From an uncultured Collinsella sp. (GTDB taxonomy: Bacteria; Actinomycetota; Coriobacteriia; Coriobacteriales; Coriobacteriaceae): 5,314 bases of DNA. The stretch is from the NCBI GenBank assembly GCA_958438955.1, contig CAUBTS010000103.1, positions 1-5,314 on the forward strand. The letters are read 5' to 3'. The translations under genes and the position numbers were made by a program. Numbering within the stretch: position 1 is the first letter of the stretch; each line of letters begins with the position of its first letter. Of the stretch, positions 1 to 5,261 are shown in pieces. The notes under the pieces are model-generated. The model did not search any database. It saw only the letters and a program-made list of their open reading frames with translations, and had not been told where the DNA came from.

Positions 1-2
1 TA

Positions 3-2225
3 TTAGAGATGCAGCACGCGGTCGCGGATCTCCTCGGTTCGACCCTGGTTCCAGAACTGGGTACCGATGTAGCCGCACGTACGACGGGCGACGTTCATCT
101 TCTCCTGGTCGCGGTTGCCGCAGTTGGGGCACTCCCACACCAGCTTGCCGTCATCCTCGACAATCTTGATCTCGCCGTCGTAGCCGCACACCTGGCAGTA
201 ATCGCTCTTGGTGTTGAGCTCGGCGTACATGATGTTGTCGTAGATGTACTGCATCACGCGAACGACAGCCTTAAGGTTGTCCTGCATGTTGGGAACCTCG
301 ACGTAGGAAATGGCCCCGCCCGGCGAAAGCTGCTGGAACATGCCCTCAAACTTGAGCTTGTCGAAGGCATCAATCTCCTCGGACACGTGGACGTGGTAGC
401 TGTTGGTAATGTAGCCCTTGTCCGTCACGCCCGGAATAATGCCAAAACGACGCTGCAGGCACTTGGCGAACTTGTAGGTCGTCGACTCAAGCGGGGTGCC
501 GTACAGTGAGAAGTCGATATCGCTTTCGGCCTTCCACTCGGCGCATTTGTCGTTCATGTGCTGCATGACGGCCATGGCAAAGGGCGTGCCCTCCTTCTCG
601 GTGTGGCTGTGGCCCGTCATGTACTTGACGCACTCATACAGACCGGCATACCCCAGGCTGATGGTGGAATAGCCGCCCACGAGCAGTTTGTCAATCGTCT
701 CGCCCTTCTTAAGGCGCGCCAGGGCGCCGTACTGCCAGAGAATCGGCGCGGCATCCGAAAGCGTGCCCATCAGGCGCTCATGACGGCACAGCAGGGCACG
801 ATGGCACAGTTCAAGGCGCTCATCGAAGATCTTCCAGAACTTGTCCATATCCTGGTGCGAGCTCAGCGCGACATCAGGCAGGTTAATGGTCACAACGCCC
901 TGGTTAAAGCGACCATAGTACTTAGGCTTGCTCGGGTCATAGTTCAGCGCGTTGGCGACGTTGTTAAAGCCGTTGCCCGAACGGTCGGGCGTCAGGAAAC
1001 TGCGGCAACCCATACAGGTGTAGCAATCGCCGTTGCCGGCGGTCTCGCCCTTAGACAGCTTGAGCTCGCGCATCTTCTTCTCAGAGATGTAGTCGGGCAC
1101 CATGCGCTTGGCGGTGCACTTGGCAGCCAGCTGGGTCAGGTAGAAGTACGGGGAATTCTCGTGAACGTTATCGTCCTCGAGCACGTAGATAAGCTTGGGG
1201 AATGCCGGGGTAATCCACACGCCAGCCTCGTTCTTAACGCCCTCGTAGCGCTGGCGAAGCGTCTCCTCCACGATCATGGCAAGGTCGTGCTTCTCCTGAG
1301 GCGTACGGGCCTCGTTGAGATACATAAAGACCGTCACGAACGGCGCCTGGCCATTCGTGGTCATAAGGGTCACGACCTGATACTGAATCGTCTGGACGCC
1401 GCGACGGATCTCGTCACGCAGACGGTCCTCAACGACCTCACGGACCTTCTCGGCAGACGCAGAGACGCCAAGCTCCTCGAGCTCGCGGGCAACCTCGCCG
1501 CGAATCTTCTGACGGCTCACCTCGACAAACGGAGCCAGGTGGGTCAGCGAAATCGACTGGCCGCCATACTGGGAAGAGGCGACCTGGGCGATAATCTGCG
1601 TCGCGATATTGCAAGCAGTCGAGAAGCTGTGCGGCTTCTCGATCAGCGTGCCCGAGATAACGGTGCCGTTCTGGAGCATATCCTCCAGGTTCACCAGGTC
1701 ACAGTTATGCATGTGCTGGGCAAAGTAGTCCGAATCGTGGAAGTGAATCAGGCCCTCGTTGTGGGCATCCACGATCTCCTGGGGCAGCAGCACGCGCTGC
1801 GTCAGGTCCTTGGAAATCTCGCCGGCCATGTAGTCGCGCTGAACGGAGTTGACGGTCGGGTTCTTGTTGGAGTTCTCCTGCTTGACCTCTTCGTTATTGC
1901 ACTCAATCAGCGACAGGATCTTGTCATCGGTCGTGTTCTTTTGGCGCTTCAGGCTCTGAACATAGCGGTAGATGATGTAGTGGCGAGCGACCTCGTAGCA
2001 GTCGAGACGCATAATCTCGTCCTCGACCAGATCCTGAATCTCCTCGACCGACACGGTGTGGCCCGCGTTCTCGCATGCCTCGGCGACGTTTTGTGCCGCG
2101 TAAACCACCTGGCGGTCGGTAAGGCGAGAGCCTTCCTCGACCTCCAAATTTGCGGCGCGGATCGCATTGACGATCTTATCGATGTCAAAGGTAACCTCGG
2201 TGCCGCTGCGCTTGATGATCTTCAT
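3..2225 (-). CDS. nrdD: Anaerobic (class III) ribonucleoside-triphosphate reductase NrdD
   Basis: It reduces ribonucleoside triphosphates to deoxyribonucleotides without oxygen, using a glycyl radical installed by the radical-SAM activase NrdG. The 740-residue product starts with an ATP-cone allosteric domain (about 1-93, from MKIIKRSG). The ten-stranded barrel domain follows, with the paired active-site cysteine in HNCDL (Cys175) and the likely thiyl-radical cysteine in MGCRS (Cys407; Cys401 and Cys404 lie just before it). A C-terminal zinc site uses CQVC and CPNC (Cys677, 680, 699, 702), followed by the glycyl-radical loop RTCGYIG with Gly718. Length is near the roughly 710 residues of the E. 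coli enzyme, so it looks complete. An in-frame ATG exists 30 bases upstream (2255), but I chose 2225: a good Shine-Dalgarno sits 7 bases before it and family homology begins there. The TAA stop is at 3-5; nrdG is probably just off the left edge. Whether formate or a thioredoxin-type protein is the reductant was not determined. NrdR boxes lie upstream. Confidence 0.97.
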   Translation of the reverse strand: MKIIKRSGTEVTFDIDKIVNAIRAANLEVEEGSRLTDRQVVYAAQNVAEACENAGHTVSVEEIQDLVEDEIMRLDCYEVARHYIIYRYVQSLKRQKNTTDDKILSLIECNNEEVKQENSNKNPTVNSVQRDYMAGEISKDLTQRVLLPQEIVDAHNEGLIHFHDSDYFAQHMHNCDLVNLEDMLQNGTVISGTLIEKPHSFSTACNIATQIIAQVASSQYGGQSISLTHLAPFVEVSRQKIRGEVARELEELGVSASAEKVREVVEDRLRDEIRRGVQTIQYQVVTLMTTNGQAPFVTVFMYLNEARTPQEKHDLAMIVEETLRQRYEGVKNEAGVWITPAFPKLIYVLEDDNVHENSPYFYLTQLAAKCTAKRMVPDYISEKKMRELKLSKGETAGNGDCYTCMGCRSFLTPDRSGNGFNNVANALNYDPSKPKYYGRFNQGVVTINLPDVALSSHQDMDKFWKIFDERLELCHRALLCRHERLMGTLSDAAPILWQYGALARLKKGETIDKLLVGGYSTISLGYAGLYECVKYMTGHSHTEKEGTPFAMAVMQHMNDKCAEWKAESDIDFSLYGTPLESTTYKFAKCLQRRFGIIPGVTDKGYITNSYHVHVSEEIDAFDKLKFEGMFQQLSPGGAISYVEVPNMQDNLKAVVRVMQYIYDNIMYAELNTKSDYCQVCGYDGEIKIVEDDGKLVWECPNCGNRDQEKMNVARRTCGYIGTQFWNQGRTEEIRDRVLHL

Positions 2226-2232
2226 CCTCTTG

Positions 2233-2240
2233 CCTCTTTC
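2233..2240 (-). promoter_or_regulatory. Ribosome binding site of nrdD
   Basis: The minus strand reads GAAAGAGG, 7 bases before the ATG at 2225. It decides the start: the in-frame ATG at 2255 would place this site inside the coding region. The 3' arm of a 7-bp inverted repeat (2241-2247 with 2272-2278) ends directly against it, so leader folding could affect ribosome access. Confidence 0.8.
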
Positions 2241-2427
2241 GCATCGTAGCCTCATTGCGCATCAGAGCCAAACGATGCCCGGCAGGGCTTGCCCCTGTCT
2301 TGCGGCGCCGTCGCGCAATCTGTGTTTTCGAAAACCATAGGCCCTCATGCGGACAATCCTCGCAGCCAATCAAGGGGCTCGAAGATCCATCCAAATGGGG
2401 CGAATAAGGTCCTCGTTCTCTGTCCGC
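2241..2427 (-). promoter_or_regulatory. Long nrdD 5' leader with a run of potential hairpins
   Basis: If transcription starts near 2445, nrdD has a leader of about 220 nt. Several inverted repeats are visible in it. TGTCCGC at 2421-2427 pairs with GCGGACA at 2349-2355. GTTTTCGAAAAC at 2324-2335 is a perfect 12-bp palindrome. Arms 2300-2304/2314-2318, 2283-2287/2293-2297 and 2241-2247/2272-2278 pair over 5, 5 and 7 bp. The last four sit almost end to end, 2 to 5 nt apart, and the final one abuts the Shine-Dalgarno. I recognise no known riboswitch; no adenosylcobalamin-type box was seen. The repeats are seen directly; a regulatory role is inference and pairing was not scored. Confidence 0.35.
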
Positions 2428-2449
2428 CATCTATCATACGACAAAGAGG

Positions 2450-2465
2450 CATCTATATCCTGTAT
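2450..2465 (-). promoter_or_regulatory. Second, degenerate NrdR box
   Basis: The plus-strand sequence CATCTATATCCTGTAT matches 10 of 16 positions of the NrdR consensus ACACWATATATWGTGT, including most of the core. It starts exactly 31 bp from the stronger box at 2481, leaving a 15-bp gap. NrdR box pairs are typically about three helical turns apart, so the spacing supports a weak match. It overlaps the proposed -10 element. Confidence 0.6.
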
Positions 2466-2480
2466 TCTTTTTTAGGTAAA
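2452..2480 (-). promoter_or_regulatory. Probable nrdD promoter
   Basis: On the minus strand a -35-like TTTACC (2475-2480) and a -10-like TATAGA (2452-2457) are 17 bp apart, each matching 4 of 6 consensus bases. The -10 lies inside the weaker NrdR box and the -35 abuts the strong one, the arrangement expected if NrdR blocks RNA polymerase. The start of transcription would be near 2445. The hexamers alone are modest; the operator context raises confidence. Confidence 0.5.
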
Positions 2481-2496
2481 ACACAACATATAGTGT
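2481..2496 (-). promoter_or_regulatory. NrdR box (strong)
   Basis: ACACAACATATAGTGT matches 15 of 16 positions of the known NrdR box consensus, differing only at position 7. NrdR is the zinc-ribbon/ATP-cone repressor of bacterial ribonucleotide reductase genes and responds to adenine nucleotide and dATP levels. The box lies about 255 bp upstream of the nrdD start, directly upstream of a candidate -35 element, so repression of nrdD when dATP is plentiful is the natural reading. Confidence 0.88.
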
Positions 2497-2537
2497 TTCA
2501 GCAGGTCAAAGCAATTAGTTATTTTGCAGACGCATTA

Positions 2538-2567
2538 ATTATGAGGGGTTCTTGGCAAGTCGGTAAA
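2538..2567 (-). promoter_or_regulatory. Possible second, upstream promoter for nrdD
   Basis: On the minus strand TTTACC (2562-2567, 4 of 6) and CATAAT (2538-2543, 5 of 6) are separated by 18 bp. Transcription would start near 2531 and run through both NrdR boxes into nrdD. Its -35 lies inside the palindrome at 2559-2578. The region is AT-rich, which raises the chance of fortuitous matches. Confidence 0.35.
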
Positions 2568-2578
2568 ACGTTACCAAC
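2559..2578. repeat. 20-bp operator-like inverted repeat
   Basis: The plus strand reads GTCGGTAAAACGTTACCAAC. GTCGGTAA and TTACCAAC pair at 7 of 8 positions around a 4-base centre, AACG. It is not an NrdR box and I cannot assign it to a regulator. It overlaps the -35 of the possible upstream promoter, so it may be a second operator; no T-tract supports a terminator. Confidence 0.4.
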
Positions 2579-2790
2579 ACGGCTACCTGCATGGCAGTTA
2601 TAAAACCCCCTTAGTCAAGCCGCTGACAAATCCTACCAAAACCAAGCCGCTCACGCCAAAAGAATCCAAAAGATTATGCTTGACCAACATGTTGCGGTCA
2701 CGGTCGGCCAGGACGTATGCAACCTGCCGGCACCTCTACGGGGACCTTGGATCAATATTTGCTGGCATATTTGACGGCGTGCTTGGTAGC
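2579..2790. other. Intergenic stretch without a recognised gene
   Basis: Between the tRNA-Val terminator and the nrdD control region I see no intact gene on either strand. The only coding-like signal is the short hydrophobic minus-strand frame at 2598-2735, listed separately. No RNA gene, insertion-sequence end or CRISPR repeat is apparent. Confidence 0.6.
2598..2735 (-). pseudogene. Possible remnant of a membrane-protein gene
   Basis: A minus-strand frame is open from just after a TAG at 2736-2738 to a TAA at 2598-2600. It contains an ATG at 2690 that would give a 30-residue peptide. The codons look natural for this genome and the end is hydrophobic, with runs such as SGLVLVGFVSGL resembling one membrane helix, preceded by a charged stretch with LADRDRN. 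No Shine-Dalgarno precedes the ATG. It may be the tail of a decayed gene, a small peptide gene or chance. I do not recognise the family. Confidence 0.2.
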
Positions 2791-2827
2791 AAAACAAAAC
2801 AGCTCAGAGGACATAGCCTCTGAGCTG
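2791..2827 (-). terminator. Rho-independent terminator of the tRNA-Gly/tRNA-Val unit
   Basis: CAGCTCAGAGG (2800-2810) and CCTCTGAGCTG (2817-2827) form a perfect 11-bp stem with a 6-base loop. On the minus strand it is followed by TTTTGTTTT, a T-tract broken by one G. It begins 9 bases past the tRNA-Val CCA. The plus strand has no T-tract, so it acts in the minus direction only. Confidence 0.9.
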
Positions 2828-2835
2828 CGAACATT

Positions 2836-2910
2836 TGGTGGGCGTTAGAAGATTTGAACTTCTGACCTCTTCCGTGTCAGGGAAGCGCTCTCCCCCTGAG
2901 CTAAACGCCC
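2836..2910 (-). tRNA. tRNA-Val (anticodon GAC)
   Basis: The 75-nt gene includes its encoded CCA end. The acceptor stem GGGCGTT pairs with AACGCCC and the discriminator is A. D-arm GCTC/GAGC, anticodon stem CTTCC/GGAAG and T-arm AGAAG/CTTCT with TTCAAAT are all intact. The anticodon loop CTGACAC gives GAC at 2876-2878, reading GUC and GUU valine codons. Its 5' end is 3 bases after the CCA of the upstream tRNA-Gly, so both come from one transcript. Confidence 0.97.
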
Positions 2911-2913
2911 GAA

Positions 2914-2989
2914 TGGAGCGGACAACGGGGCTCGAACCCGCGACCCCAACCTTGGCAAGGTTGTGCTCTACCAACTGAGCCATGTCCGC
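2914..2989 (-). tRNA. tRNA-Gly (anticodon GCC), copy 1
   Basis: The 76-nt gene with encoded CCA has acceptor GCGGACA/TGTCCGC, discriminator T, anticodon stem CAACC/GGTTG, loop TTGCCAA with GCC at 2954-2956, and T-arm GCGGG/CCCGT with TTCGAGC. It is first in a two-gene unit with tRNA-Val. It is identical over all 76 bases to the copy at 5035-5110 and to the visible 53 bases of the copy at the right edge. Confidence 0.98.
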
Positions 2990-3001
2990 TTACGAGGATT
3001 A

Positions 3002-3030
3002 ATCTTACGTGATGCCCGCATCCTATGCAA
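3002..3030 (-). promoter_or_regulatory. Probable promoter of the tRNA-Gly/tRNA-Val unit
   Basis: On the minus strand TTGCAT (3025-3030) and TAAGAT (3002-3007) are spaced by exactly 17 bp. The predicted start, near 2995, is about 6 bases before the tRNA-Gly 5' end. The spacer contains the near-palindrome GATGCCCGCATC (3011-3022). The rest of the gap up to the glucosidase stop (3031-3121) holds only weak inverted repeats, such as an AT-only 7-bp stem at 3032-3049, and no convincing terminator. Confidence 0.55.
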
Positions 3031-3121
3031 GAACTTTTTTTGAAAAGTTTTGCGACGCTCTCGCGAGGGCATCAGTCGTCACGAAAGGCGCGAACAAACG
3101 CAGGCTCGCAGCGAGATGCCC

Positions 3122-4855
3122 CTACATCTCACCGAGCATGATCCAGGCAGAGCTGTCCTGCGCGAGCCTGCCGTCTGCAAGCGGTGATGAGGTGAGCAGG
3201 ACCCTGCCCGCCGGCAGCTCCACGGGTGCTGCACCGAAGTTCGTCACACACGCCCAGCCGTTATCGCGGCGATAGGCGATGACGCCGCCCTCAGCGCCCT
3301 CGGCACCATCCGCAAGACCGGTGCGCCCGTCAAGATCGAGCCACGCAAGATCGTTGGCGCACCCGCGCAGCTTGCGCCGCAGCCAGAGGGCGTCACGATA
3401 GAGCGCAAGCATCGATGTCGGGTCCACTTCTTCCCTATCGGCAGCATAATCGGAAAACCATGCAGGCTGCGGCAGATGGGGCGCCGCATCGGCGTCTGCC
3501 GGCGAAAACCCAAACGATCCGCCATGCGCGGGATCGTCCGCCGCCACCCACGGCAGGGGCACACGACAGCCGTCGCGCCCCTTCTCACGCTTCGGTCCGT
3601 GCGTATTGGTCGCAGTAGGGTCTTCGAGTGCAGCCCACGGGATATCAGCCACCTCAAAAAGGCCGAGCTCCTCACCCTGATACACGTATGCCGAGCCCGG
3701 AAGCGCCAGCTCAAGCAAAAGGGCCGCCCGCGCGCGGCGCTCGCCGAGTTCACGGTCCTCGTCATAAGACGACCCGTCGCGCAAGAGCCAGTCGAGCGCA
3801 ATCTGGTGGTAGCGCGTCGCCTTGATTTGCGGCAGGGCATAGCGTGTCGCCACGCGCGGCACGTCGTGGTTGGAGAGTACCCAGGTCGAGGCGGAATCGG
3901 ATTCGACGGCTGCCTTCAAGCCCTTCTCGATTGCAGTGTGCATGTCATCATAGGTCCAAGTGGCCTTGGCGAACTCAAAGTTGAATGTCTGGCCAAGCTC
4001 GCTGGGGCGCGCGTAGAGATACTGGCGCTCGGGCAGCACCCACGCCTCGGCAACGGCGCTGCGCGGCGGATTATAGCGGTCGAACACGCGGCGCCACTCG
4101 CGATAGATCTCGTGGACCTCATTGCGGTCCCACAGCGGATGGGTGCCGTCGTCAACCATGTCATCGCCCTCGGCGAGATGCCACAGGTCGAGGTCATCGC
4201 GGTCGAGATCCTTGGCGAGACCCTGCGCCACATCAATGCGAAAGCCGTCGACGCCTCGATCGCTCCAAAACGCCAGGACGTCGCAAAAGAGCGCGTGAAC
4301 CTCAGGGCATGACCAGTCAAAGTCCGGCTGCTCGGGCGTAAACATGTGCAGATACCACTGACCGTCCGCAACACGCGTCCATGCGGGGCCGCCAAAGTTG
4401 GCATTCCAATTGGTGGGAGGCAGCTCGCCATGCTCGCCGCGACCATCGCGGAAGATATAACGGGCGCGTTCGGGCGATCCGGGGCCGGCGGCAAGAGCGG
4501 CTTTGAACCAGGGGTGCTGGTTGGATGAATGGTTGGGCACGATGTCGACGATGACCTTGATGCCGCGCGCGTGAGCCGCAGCGATCATGTCATCGAAGTC
4601 GTCAAGCGAGCCGAGACGTGGATCGACATCGCAGTAGTCCGCCACATCATAGCCGCCATCGACAAGAGGCGAAGGGTAAAACGGGCTCAGCCAGATGGCC
4701 TCGATACCCAGCCGCTCAAGATAGTCCATCTGCTGGGTAATGCCCGCGATATCGCCCAGACCCGAACCAGTCGAATCCTTAAACGAGCGCGGGTAGATCT
4801 GATAGATCGCGGCATCGGACATCCATGAGCGCGAAGAAGACTTTTCTGTAGCCAT
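3122..4855 (-). CDS. GH13 alpha-glucosidase (probable GH13_30 type)
   Basis: It hydrolyses terminal alpha-glucosidic bonds in short oligosaccharides to release glucose. The 577-residue product has no signal peptide, so it should act on imported sugars in the cytoplasm. The (beta/alpha)8 domain starts at IYQIYPRSF. Region I is DIVPNH (104-109). Region II is GFRIDVAQG with nucleophile Asp208 and Arg206. Region III is VAEAW with acid/base Glu270. Region IV is NHDVPR with Asp331. Region V is QPDFDW (176-181). A small C-terminal beta domain occupies about 500-577. Val after the nucleophile is known to favour alpha-1,6 activity in related enzymes, so both alpha-1,4 and alpha-1,6 substrates are possible. 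The start at 4855 has AAGGGAGA 8 bases upstream; the frame stays open farther upstream only by running through tRNA genes. The loop at 27-35, DSTGSGLGD, lacks two usual calcium ligands. No sugar transporter or regulator gene adjoins it. Confidence 0.93.
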   Translation of the reverse strand: MATEKSSSRSWMSDAAIYQIYPRSFKDSTGSGLGDIAGITQQMDYLERLGIEAIWLSPFYPSPLVDGGYDVADYCDVDPRLGSLDDFDDMIAAAHARGIKVIVDIVPNHSSNQHPWFKAALAAGPGSPERARYIFRDGRGEHGELPPTNWNANFGGPAWTRVADGQWYLHMFTPEQPDFDWSCPEVHALFCDVLAFWSDRGVDGFRIDVAQGLAKDLDRDDLDLWHLAEGDDMVDDGTHPLWDRNEVHEIYREWRRVFDRYNPPRSAVAEAWVLPERQYLYARPSELGQTFNFEFAKATWTYDDMHTAIEKGLKAAVESDSASTWVLSNHDVPRVATRYALPQIKATRYHQIALDWLLRDGSSYDEDRELGERRARAALLLELALPGSAYVYQGEELGLFEVADIPWAALEDPTATNTHGPKREKGRDGCRVPLPWVAADDPAHGGSFGFSPADADAAPHLPQPAWFSDYAADREEVDPTSMLALYRDALWLRRKLRGCANDLAWLDLDGRTGLADGAEGAEGGVIAYRRDNGWACVTNFGAAPVELPAGRVLLTSSPLADGRLAQDSSAWIMLGEM

Positions 4856-4856
4856 G

Positions 4857-4909
4857 GGGCGTATCTCCCTTGCAACGAGGTTATGCGAGATGCCCACGAT
4901 GATACGCCC
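4857..4909 (-). repeat. 9-bp inverted repeat around the glucosidase promoter and RBS
   Basis: GGGCGTATC at 4857-4865 is the exact inverse complement of GATACGCCC at 4901-4909. One arm lies between the Shine-Dalgarno and the ATG and touches the former; the other overlaps the proposed -10. A shorter repeat inside, ATCTC 4863-4867 with GAGAT 4887-4891, competes for the same RBS-side arm. This could be an operator pair or RNA structure; neither is proven. Confidence 0.4.
4864..4871 (-). promoter_or_regulatory. Ribosome binding site of the glucosidase gene
   Basis: The minus strand reads AAGGGAGA with an 8-base spacer to the ATG at 4855. It supports the Met-Ala-Thr-Glu start over the Met 11 residues farther in. 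Confidence 0.8.
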
Positions 4910-4929
4910 AAAGCGGACATTCGCGGCAA
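4899..4929 (-). promoter_or_regulatory. Tentative promoter of the glucosidase gene
   Basis: A -10-like TATCAT (4899-4904, 5 of 6) has TTGCCG (4924-4929, 4 of 6) upstream, but the 19-bp spacer is longer than ideal. A promoter is needed in this gap because a strong terminator (4995-5026) separates the gene from the tRNAs upstream. The -10 overlaps one arm of the 9-bp inverted repeat. Confidence 0.35.
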
Positions 4930-4994
4930 ACAACGCCACAGCCACGACCCAAAACGCTCGCCCCCTCTCGGGTTCGAGCCTAGGAGATAGGTAC

Positions 4995-5026
4995 AAAAAA
5001 AGCCCGGCTACCGTAGTAGTCGGGCT
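4995..5026 (-). terminator. Rho-independent terminator after tRNA-Gly copy 2
   Basis: On the minus strand AGCCCG pairs with CGGGCT (5001-5006 with 5021-5026). After one A/C mismatch, CTAC pairs with GTAG around a TACG tetraloop. A run of T follows the stem (4995-5000). It starts 8 bases past the tRNA CCA and separates the tRNA cluster from the glucosidase gene. Confidence 0.9.
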
Positions 5027-5034
5027 GGTGCGTT

Positions 5035-5110
5035 TGGAGCGGACAACGGGGCTCGAACCCGCGACCCCAACCTTGGCAAGGTTGTGCTCTACCAACTGAG
5101 CCATGTCCGC
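5035..5110 (-). tRNA. tRNA-Gly (anticodon GCC), copy 2
   Basis: This is a 76-nt gene with encoded CCA, identical in sequence to the copy at 2914-2989; the anticodon GCC is at 5075-5077. It lies 42 bp after tRNA-Cys, and that gap is largely filled by a terminator hairpin. I see no promoter of its own: the AT-rich TTTTACATAT just before it is too close to the 5' end. Confidence 0.98.
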
Positions 5111-5116
5111 ATATGT

Positions 5117-5143
5117 AAAACAAAACGGGCGCCGGAGCGCCCG
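5117..5143 (-). terminator. Terminator-like hairpin between tRNA-Cys and tRNA-Gly copy 2
   Basis: On the minus strand CGGGCGC and GCGCCCG form a perfect 7-bp GC-rich stem (5137-5143 with 5126-5132) around a TCCG tetraloop, followed by TTTTGTTTT. Only 6 bases then separate the T-tract from the next tRNA. It looks like a true terminator, yet the downstream tRNA seems to need read-through. Confidence 0.85.
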
Positions 5144-5152
5144 GATGTTGCC

Positions 5153-5226
5153 TGGAGGCGAAGCCCGGATTCGAACCGGGGGTAAAGGCTTTGCAGGCCT
5201 CTGCCTTACCACTTGGCCACTTCGCC
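5153..5226 (-). tRNA. tRNA-Cys (anticodon GCA)
   Basis: The 74-nt gene has encoded CCA, acceptor GGCGAAG/CTTCGCC and discriminator T. The D-arm is GCC/GGC, and the anticodon arm is GAGGC/GCCTT with loop CTGCAAA. The T-arm is CCCGG/CCGGG with TTCGAAT. GCA at 5192-5194 reads both cysteine codons. It sits between two identical tRNA-Gly genes and has a terminator-like hairpin on each side. Confidence 0.97.
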
Positions 5227-5227
5227 G

Positions 5228-5251
5228 AAAAAGGACCGCTTGAGACGGTCC
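5228..5251 (-). terminator. Terminator-like hairpin between tRNA-Gly copy 3 and tRNA-Cys
   Basis: On the minus strand GGACCG and CGGTCC form a 6-bp stem (5246-5251 with 5233-5238) with a 7-base loop, followed by five T. The T-tract ends one base before the tRNA-Cys 5' end. The whole intergenic gap is 35 bp, so no -10/-35 pair fits between them. Confidence 0.8.
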
Positions 5252-5261
5252 GGAAATGCAA

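Noticed and set aside
558..2249. 563-codon plus-strand frame opposite nrdD
   Set aside because: It is the antisense shadow of nrdD; the minus-strand product has all class III reductase motifs and the plus-strand product resembles nothing I know.
2223..2255. Alternative in-frame nrdD start at 2255
   Set aside because: It would put the good Shine-Dalgarno inside the gene and add ten arginine-rich residues before the conserved ATP-cone start.
2185..2430. 81-codon minus-strand frame covering the nrdD leader and overlapping the nrdD start
   Set aside because: No Shine-Dalgarno precedes its ATG, the product is arginine-rich and low in complexity, and it overlaps the well-supported nrdD start in another frame.
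3032..3049. AACTTTT/AAAAGTT hairpin downstream of the glucosidase
   Set aside because: The stem is AT-rich with no proper T-tract after it, so I did not call it a terminator.
3476..4312. 278-codon plus-strand frame opposite the glucosidase
   Set aside because: Antisense shadow of a gene whose catalytic motifs are all on the minus strand; no RBS or recognisable domain.
3111..4895. 11-bp direct repeat GCGAGATGCCC at 3111-3121 and 4885-4895 flanking the glucosidase gene
   Set aside because: One or more repeated 11-mers are expected by chance in 5 kb, and no other mobile-element signature accompanies it.
4856..5212. N-terminal extension of the glucosidase frame by 119 residues
   Set aside because: The extra part is translated across tRNA-Gly, part of tRNA-Cys and two terminators. 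The 4855 ATG has a proper RBS and fits the family's N-terminus.
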